NCBI GenBank assembly: GCA_022457065.1 | Contig: JAJGBQ010000007.1 | Coordinates: forward strand, 682,001 to 746,000 | DNA: 64,000 nt | DNA from: Curvularia sp. ZM96 | Lineage: Eukaryota > Ascomycota > Dothideomycetes > Pleosporales > Pleosporaceae | Reading direction: 5' to 3' | Shown here: positions 57,414 through 64,000 of the stretch, in pieces | Layout: every line of letters starts with the position of its first letter | How positions within the stretch are numbered: position 1 is the first letter of the stretch | Translations under genes and position numbers: made by a program | Notes under the pieces: model-generated | The model's database searches: none | The model's input: the letters and a program-made list of their open reading frames with translations, nothing else | Told to the model about the DNA's origin: nothing

Positions 57414-59102
57414 ATGAATCTCTACCTTGCCTTCGTCGCCTTGTGGCTGTGGGCTGTCATAGCGGGCAAGAATTCCTCTGACCCGTGCCAAGCAGTGCAC
57501 TGCCTCAACCATCCATTTGACATCTCCCACATCAAGGGGTTCAAGGTATTATCCATCGATAGCGAGCTCAATCCTCAGTACGCAATGGCATGTGTATGCA
57601 CTGTCAAGGTCAATATCAGCCACGCCAACGCCTACGATAACGTCTTCATGCGATTCGATCTTCCAAACGAACAAGCTTGGAACGGACGATTTTTAGGAAT
57701 GGGTGGCGGTAACTTTGCTGTCGGCCGCTTCGACCACGGGCATTCAGTCATGACTGGTTTCGCTGTCGGCTCCTCAGACGGCGGCCATTCATATTATGAC
57801 ACTGAAGATGTATCTTGGGCACTAAACAGAAACGGAACCGTCAACTGGAATCTCTTGGATAACTTCGCCCACCGTAGTCTTGTTGACTTGATCAGCATTG
57901 GCAAAACCATCACTACGCAGTACTACGGAAGGTGCCCGCATCACACATACTGGGCCGGCTGCTCGAACGGAGGTCGACAGGGATATATCATTGCACAGCG
58001 GTCCCCCAGGCTCGTTGACGGAATCCTGGCTTATGCACCTGCCATCGGGATAGAGCGTCTCATCATGCTGGGCTTCTGGCCACAGCTGTTGATGCAGAAA
58101 AGAAACGTCTTTCCCTTGAATTGCGAGCTGGATTTCGCCAGGGCCAAGGCCATTGAACATTGCGACCAGCTGGACCATGTGTGCGACGGTTTGCTGGAAG
58201 ACCCACAGCAATGCAACTTCGACCCTTTAACCCTGGTAGGTCAGCAAGTGCCCAACTGCATGTCCGATGCACCTATCACTTTCTCAAAAGACGTGGCTCA
58301 GCTCATCGCCGACTTGCATAAAGGAATACGGTGGGGCCTGGAGCCAGACATGATCACAAGAGGCGCCTGGGGCACCGACATGACGGTCATTGCAAACATC
58401 AGCATCTCGAATGGTTCGCGCTCCATTGCACCACACCCTCCTACTGCTAGCTGGGTGAAGAACATCATGTTTCGGGACCCCAATTACAACCTGTCTCATG
58501 TAAGCGAGAATGAATTCTGGGATCGCTACCATAAAACCCTGGCAGAATTTGGCAGCCTTTTGCAATCTGACAATCCGGATCTTTCCACTCTCCGCGACTC
58601 TGGAACCAAGATGTTGTCCTTCCATGGACTCGAAGATCCCCAAGTCCCTTACGAAAACACCATACTGTACCGTAATCGGGCGGAAATGATCATGGGTGGT
58701 CACGAGGAACTGAACAAGTATTACCGCCTGTTTCTTGGCCCTGGCGTTATGCACTGCCACGGTGGGAGTGGTCCTGAACCAAGCAAAATGACTTACATGG
58801 AGACTCTGATCGCTTGGGTTGAAAATGACATACCGCCCAAGACCTTGCGAGCGGAGAAACATTGCCTCCCCATTTTAGACAACCGCACCCGTACCGTGCG
58901 TTGTCCAGACGGGCAGTCGACGAGGGATCTTTGCCTCTGGCCCGCAAAGCAAATGTACCGAGGGGGAGATCCAGGACATGCCTCAAGCTGGACTTGTGTC
59001 GACAGTACGAAGGGGTCTCAGGAGACCACCAAACGCACGCAGCCAGACCTTGCGCAACTCTTGGTAGCTGATTTGATGGCTGGCAACGTTGGGCCGACGT
59101 GA
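57414..59102 (+). CDS. Tannase/feruloyl esterase family protein
   Basis: Secreted esterase acting on gallate or feruloyl (hydroxycinnamoyl) esters of plant tannins or hemicellulose. Single exon, 562 aa. Signal peptide at the start (MNLYLAFVALWLWAVIAG). The catalytic set typical of the family is complete: Ser184 in GCSNGGRQG, Asp408 in GLEDPQVPY and His447 in GVMHCHGG. Each of Ser184 and His447 neighbours a Cys (183 and 448) that forms the family's characteristic CS-D-HC disulfide. A calcium site is visible as CDQLDHVCDGLLEDPQQC near 250-267. Glycosylation sites are numerous. With the GH43 enzyme 5 kb away it suggests a plant-degrading lifestyle. Confidence 0.93.
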   Translation: MNLYLAFVALWLWAVIAGKNSSDPCQAVHCLNHPFDISHIKGFKVLSIDSELNPQYAMACVCTVKVNISHANAYDNVFMRFDLPNEQAWNGRFLGMGGGNFAVGRFDHGHSVMTGFAVGSSDGGHSYYDTEDVSWALNRNGTVNWNLLDNFAHRSLVDLISIGKTITTQYYGRCPHHTYWAGCSNGGRQGYIIAQRSPRLVDGILAYAPAIGIERLIMLGFWPQLLMQKRNVFPLNCELDFARAKAIEHCDQLDHVCDGLLEDPQQCNFDPLTLVGQQVPNCMSDAPITFSKDVAQLIADLHKGIRWGLEPDMITRGAWGTDMTVIANISISNGSRSIAPHPPTASWVKNIMFRDPNYNLSHVSENEFWDRYHKTLAEFGSLLQSDNPDLSTLRDSGTKMLSFHGLEDPQVPYENTILYRNRAEMIMGGHEELNKYYRLFLGPGVMHCHGGSGPEPSKMTYMETLIAWVENDIPPKTLRAEKHCLPILDNRTRTVRCPDGQSTRDLCLWPAKQMYRGGDPGHASSWTCVDSTKGSQETTKRTQPDLAQLLVADLMAGNVGPT

Positions 59103-60207
59103 GATGGAGGGTTTACATACGTGGTGTGCACATCGCACTGACGTACCACCACCTGGATCGGCAACCCCCTTTCCCGGACTCTCGACGCCTATCGCGCGAT
59201 AATCTCGGTATGACTATTGATCGCCCAAACGCTGGGACTCTTCCTTTCCTGTTTCAAAAATATGGTTATCCACGACTTTCGTAGCCTTAATACCAGTAAT
59301 GTAATATCGTGCCCTTGACGCGTGTTCTTGATTGGGTTCTGTTGCTATCAGCCTGTTGCCTGTGCACTCTTAGTATGACTGTCGGGCCGGAAGGAGCCCT
59401 AACGTTCACTTGGCTGCGAACTTGGTGCCCGAAAAGACATGGGCACATTCAACAATAAGCCCGATAGATCATATTGTCGAGTGGTTGCCTAGGCAAATCT
59501 CATTTGCGATACGGGCGAAAAAAAGCATATGCTGCCCGAATTCCTTAGCAGTTGATACTCTACAGGTATTGCATCGCTGACAGGCTGAATGTAGCATAAC
59601 GCTAACGCTTCAACCACGTTTCGTGACTCGGTCCGGACGGCGACTCCCGTAAGCCTGCTACCTTTTGGGTCGTCCTATTATACATTCGTCACTCTTTTGG
59701 GGCGCGCACACCACTGTTCCAATCCTGAAACGCACTGATCTTCGGCGATCCCTGCCAGCGCGATACCTTGGGCGGCAATGGTGGGATCCGGGACCACACC
59801 ACGCTAACCAGTAGCCACACAAGGCGAAAAACAAACGAAACATAATGCTTGCTGAAAGCTTAGCAGACCTTCTGAGCCCTCTGGTTCGTTGTCAGCATGA
59901 CGAAGCTCGTGGGTCCGACATGTCTTGAGTCTTGGGTGTGGGCTTACCCAAGCCCCTTGGCAAAGCAAAAACAACACACTGACGGCCTCGAGTCGTTCCT
60001 GCTGATGAATGCGTCTTACGGCTTAAAGCCGGGGTATGCCTCAACAATACCTGAGAATGTAGGGGACGTCTGCCACACTCATCTTTTGTTGCTTTCTGCA
60101 ACGGCCGCTCATTTTGTACAACTTGACCCTTTTCCCCACATTTCCCTTTCACTATTCTGGTTTTTGGTTTTCATTAATATCTCTAATACACTTTCCGGTT
60201 GCCCGTT
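59103..60207. other. Intergenic region, nothing seen
   Basis: About 1.1 kb; short frames at 59658-59843 and 59897-60211 have no motifs. The sequence just before 60208 is pyrimidine-rich, as expected of a fungal promoter or leader. Confidence 0.5.
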
Positions 60208-61284
60208 ATGAACGCTTCAGCGACCGTACGGGCCTCATATGTTCGCCAGGCGCGGATAAGCATCATCGGTCACCCTGTCGTGGCTCTGCGGCCTCGTTCT
60301 GCTGACGAGGATAAACTACAAAGCATCATTCGTGTCGACCATATCGATTACCGTCAGCAATGTGATCAAGAGCGGAATGGACAACCCGTCCTCTTTGATA
60401 TCGAAAAGGATGCCATCACCAAGGAAACATGCGTCGATAACAATTATCTCGGTCGTTCGGACGACGAATCTATCATGGAATGGGACGAGGACAGCTCAAT
60501 ACGCGTGCGGCTGAAGAAAATGTTCACTATCTTCCCCTACCGCGACCCCATCTACCTCGTAGCCATCATCTTCCTTCTTGGCTCTATCGCCCTCGTCTTC
60601 AGCGCGTTCTTTGAGCTGCTTCCTCTGCTCACACCCTCTTCCTTTGAGGACGTCGAGGAACTGATGGCAGTACCTATCACCATCCTCCTTGGTTCCGTCC
60701 TCTTCTTCGTAGCCGGCATCTTCGATACTTTTGGCGCTCTCAACGCCGACCGCGGCACAATCGGCACGACAAAATCAAACCCAGGAAAAGTCCGATACCG
60801 ACCTGCTCTCGTCGGCACTCCCGAGTTCTGCTGGATACCCTCGTCGGAGAAAATATGGGATCTCACAATAAACAGCCTGGCATTCCAAGCAGGCCTGCTC
60901 GTGCTCTTTGGAGGCGTCATATTCGTCTTTGCTGGGATCGTCGACTTTCCTGGCGTCGTGTCTCAGGAAGATCCGCTGTTTTCTTCTATTGTATTCGGGC
61001 CGCAGGTGGTGCATGGACTGATCTTCTTTGTTGCCAATGCCATGCTCGCTTATTCGGAGCAGGAGCGATGGTACAAACCAAAGTTCACGGACCCAGATTG
61101 GCTGAGCGCCGTGCTCAACACGATGGGTGGCTTTGCGTTCATGTTGTCGGGCATCTTTCTGTTTCAGAGGGGCCAAGAAGATGACCAGGGGGAGCTAAAG
61201 GGCGCGATTGCTGCGTTGGCAGGCAGCGTGGCGTTCATGATTGGAAGCGTTGTGCGTTGGTACGTTGTTTTGGAGGTTTGGTAA
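60208..61284 (+). CDS. Uncharacterised multi-pass membrane protein
   Basis: Single-exon protein of 358 aa. The frame extends three codons upstream only to a TTG, so ATG 60208 is used. A hydrophilic, acidic head of about 110 residues (EWDEDSS) is followed by about seven hydrophobic helices with repeated Phe/Gly-rich patterns such as AIIFLLGSIALVFSAFF and ITILLGSVLFFVAGIFDTF. This pairwise pattern resembles YrhK-like membrane domains found in some fungal proteins, but I am not certain of the family. A loop with GTPEFCWIPSSEKIWD may be conserved. No transport or catalytic motif; function unknown. Confidence 0.75.
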   Translation: MNASATVRASYVRQARISIIGHPVVALRPRSADEDKLQSIIRVDHIDYRQQCDQERNGQPVLFDIEKDAITKETCVDNNYLGRSDDESIMEWDEDSSIRVRLKKMFTIFPYRDPIYLVAIIFLLGSIALVFSAFFELLPLLTPSSFEDVEELMAVPITILLGSVLFFVAGIFDTFGALNADRGTIGTTKSNPGKVRYRPALVGTPEFCWIPSSEKIWDLTINSLAFQAGLLVLFGGVIFVFAGIVDFPGVVSQEDPLFSSIVFGPQVVHGLIFFVANAMLAYSEQERWYKPKFTDPDWLSAVLNTMGGFAFMLSGIFLFQRGQEDDQGELKGAIAALAGSVAFMIGSVVRWYVVLEVW

Positions 61285-62514
61285 ATCCTTTTTTTCGTTT
61301 CAATTTTTTTACGCTCCTTTGTTTTTAGCATGGCGTTGCTGGCGTTCTTTGTGCACTTTCTTTTTGGATTGGGAGCTACACCTTTCAGAATATTAGTTTA
61401 ATGATTTCCTTTCACGCAGCGGACAAATTTCATTTGTTTACTTAGGCACATGTCAGGAGAAAAAGTTTGCTTTGGATGCGACATGGTTTTTTTGAGGCGC
61501 ATGTCTTGGAGTCTTCCTGGAATGATCCGGAACGGTAAGACACAGCTGAGTCAAGCTGTTGGTATAGTTGTACCTCAGAATCACATTTCTTGGCGCATGG
61601 ACCACTATTAAATGCATGTTTGGGCATCTGTTATTCCGTGTTGTATATAGTTATAGGCCCGCTAAGAGAGGTTTTTATTATGTACACAAACATTACAACG
61701 TTGCTCTGATACATTTTCGGCCCACAGAGTTCTCTACGGCACTTCTACAGTCTCCGCTGCGTTCACTTCGCTAATTCGCGCCACCTTGCCCTTCGGCACC
61801 GATGGGATGTAAGGTCAGGAGGGATGCTTGATCTAAACAGGGCGGCCATGCTAGTTAGTGCCTCCAGCAAAAGCGATCGCTGGATTCGACTAGTACAAGA
61901 TAAACTATTTATTCTCGTCTAGATACAAACCTATCAGTCATCTACAAATACATTACGCTTTGATTGTGCCTTAAGCTTTGCAGCCTTACAATTAGACTAA
62001 GCCTTGGCTAAACGTTCATTTTATGATTCGCCACTTCACAATTGTGAGGCTCGCAGTGGCAGGCAGGCAGAATATTCAAAGATCAAAGGCTTGTATTTAA
62101 GTAGAGATCGGACGAATCGTTAAGGGGGAGGAATAGTCTATGCTAGTACTATAAAGAGGCTGTCACGTGAGCATGGACCGCCCGACTATGGTCCAGAGGG
62201 TATGCGTGACAACAACCCTAGATTAGAGCGGTCGGCCGTCCTATCTCCTAGCTTGATCAATGCATTTGTCTCATCATCTACCGAGGTCCTAGTAGCAAAA
62301 CCTCAACACGTGGTTCTACAAGGAAATTAGGAAGCTATATATTTACCTAGACTCCCGGCTCCTTCTATGAAAGGGATATAGAAAAGAGAATATGTAAAAA
62401 GTAAATAGAACTACTGAGTATGCTTGAAACCGTTCTGTCAGAGAGCACGCTACCCATGGGAGCTTTCCTATGAGCCAAAGCATTGCTGTTCCAGAGTCGG
62501 TAATAACGTACAAG
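61285..62514. other. Convergent intergenic region, AT-rich
   Basis: About 1.2 kb. A 12-bp palindrome TCACAATTGTGA lies near 62037. No gene recognised. Confidence 0.5.
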
Positions 62515-64000
62515 CTAGAAATGTGGTATGTACTTCGTCCACTCTACAGTATTGAAGGCCGACGGTGGCAAATTTCGCAACCCAATAATATCCTCCACCA
62601 AAACATATAATCTCATGATACAGTAGAAGGCAAGGCCTATTGTCATAGGAATAAGTACACGTAGATGCACTTTCAGTTCTGGGTCTAGCGGTGTCGAGAT
62701 GTTACGGAGCTTCTCCGCCATACTTCTACTTCGTTCATCTTGTTCCACAGATGGCAACACTGTGTCCGAAGACGGCGTTTCCTTCTTCACCCTGCGCTTG
62801 CGAACGACATGCTCCATAAGCATTAGCCCAACACCACTGATAAGGCCGCCAGCCATGAAAAAGCCGGTTGCAATCCTCCACAACAGCTGCTCGATTGGTG
62901 TTGGGAAGGAGAAGTTCCACGCACTTAGTAGCGTAATACAGAAACCGAGTATAAATGGTGCGCTAAGGAATTCGCGGGGCAGGTCTGTCTGAAGCCACGT
63001 ATCGCTCGATATACGATCTCGAGGCTTGACAGTTATGGGACGAGAGTATATCGGTAGATGTAGGATCCTTATTATATGAGTATAGTATGCCCATAGTCTG
63101 CTTAGATCGCACTCTTCCCGTCCTGCAAAATCAAGAGGGGTGTGGAACCATTGGTAATCCAACAAGCCTTCCTACAATTGGTCAGTGTGTTTATAATAAT
63201 TCTATGTTTAGACCATTACTTGCATCGAGATGTATATGCTCAACCGTCACACGGCTTTGGAGAACTGTGGGTACTGTAACGTCTGCTGGTTTGTGCATCC
63301 AACAGATGGACGTCCCGAACATGATCACAACAAAAGACAATGCTGTCAGCTCGAGTGTAGTTATTGCGAGGCCCTGAAAAGCACGCGCAACAGTGTTTGC
63401 GAAGAACCAAACAGCCTGAATAATAGTAATGAACCTGGACCGTATTATTAGTCTATGAGTTTGAGGAGTAAGATGGGTGCAAACCTAGCCAGACCATCCG
63501 CCTTGTTCTTGTCATCGATATCTCTCGCCTCAACGCACGGCCAGCCTATATGACCTTTGTTTTTGAGGTACAGAACTTGTTTTGAGTTGACAGGGAATAT
63601 CAAGTCATGTTCCTGATTATTATTGCGAGACTTGATTTTCAGAAGCATACCCCCCATGTTTGCATAGAAGGCATGTGTAAGGCTCCAGTCTTTGATCTTT
63701 GCTTTCTGGAAGGCCTGCGCAAGGTCAATATTTGCTTCGGAGAGCTCGTTGATACCAACCTTCTCCGAGCGCTTCGCCGAACTATATTGGCCCGCGGCAA
63801 GCCCGAGCACAAACTCTGGCCCAAGAAGCGCAATCATAGCAAGCGTGACCTTGTCATGAAATTGGTTCCATTTCGAGTCTGACAGTGCGGGAACATTCGG
63901 GCAAACGGCGTTCCAGCAGCAGAGAAAAATGGTGATTAGGCAGGAGCTTAGGATACCTGCTGTTCCGCGGCCTGAGGGCGAAGATGTCCACCAGTGTTGT
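62515..64000 (-). CDS. Fungal integral membrane protein, 5'-partial at window end
   Basis: C-terminal part of an uncharacterised fungal multi-pass membrane protein; the start lies beyond the window. Exons (minus) 64000-63485, 63434-63220 and 63167-62515, introns 50 and 52 nt, phases consistent. The visible order is: RGTAGILSSCLITIFLCCWN followed by AVCPNVP, then IALLGPEFVLGLAAGQY, DWSLTHAFYANMGGM, FITIIQAVWFF...RAFQGLAITTLELTAL and FGTSICWMHKPADV, then a hydrophobic C-terminal half. These blocks are familiar from a large fungal family (common in Agaricomycetes as well as ascomycetes) with no known function. A second acceptor three codons away would break frame, so the AAG acceptor at 63168 is chosen. 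Confidence 0.75.

Overview
The window is filamentous ascomycete DNA, most likely from a dothideomycete (Pleosporales-like). The evidence is short spliceosomal introns (mostly 46-75 nt, GTANGN donors, CTNA-type branch sites), compact genes on both strands, a Zn2Cys6/AflR-type regulator, a highly reducing polyketide synthase (PKS), NmrA, bZIP-DUF3425 and DUF2306 proteins, and two members of an LPRE-x-DxIY family that I associate with Pleosporales. Several apparent reading-frame starts here are TTG or GTG. I placed fungal starts on ATG and rebuilt the exons by hand, checking that phases match.

Layout: (1) 1.7-3.2 kb FAD monooxygenase; 4.3-5.3 kb first LPRE-family gene; 5.3-7.9 kb sparse, with an inverted repeat and one doubtful ORF. 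(2) 7.9-12.9 kb housekeeping pair: BTB/POZ protein divergent from COX15 (heme A synthase). (3) 13.4-38.7 kb candidate secondary-metabolite cluster: frameshifted AflR-like regulator, NmrA-like protein, bZIP-like regulator with a DUF3425-type C-terminus, a seven-exon highly reducing PKS without a release domain, a divergently transcribed alpha-oxoamine synthase (AOS), a DUF2306-type membrane protein, a DHA2-type MFS exporter and a nine-exon short-chain dehydrogenase (SDR). (4) 39.7-49.3 kb: second LPRE-family gene, methylthioadenosine phosphorylase, amidase, methionine-R-sulfoxide reductase, MYND protein and a second MFS transporter. (5) 50.5-64 kb: GH43 glycosidase, a 212-bp TA-flanked MITE-like element, a 7TM rhodopsin-like protein with a long Ser/Pro tail, tannase/feruloyl esterase and two uncharacterised membrane proteins, the last cut by the window end.

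How the cluster could work: a highly reducing PKS ending in ACP, next to a stand-alone PLP-dependent AOS, matches the logic of sphinganine-analogue metabolites (fumonisin FUM1 + FUM8). There the AOS off-loads the polyketide by decarboxylative condensation with an amino acid. An SDR could then reduce the ketone and the DHA2 protein could export the product. The product here is unknown. Supporting co-regulation, a motif close to TGCAACCGGCTGACC occurs twice in the MFS/SDR promoter, once in the PKS/AOS promoter, once (inverted) upstream of the NmrA gene and, shortened, upstream of the bZIP gene. The AflR-like gene appears broken by a one-nucleotide shift, so if the assembly is right another factor must use these sites.
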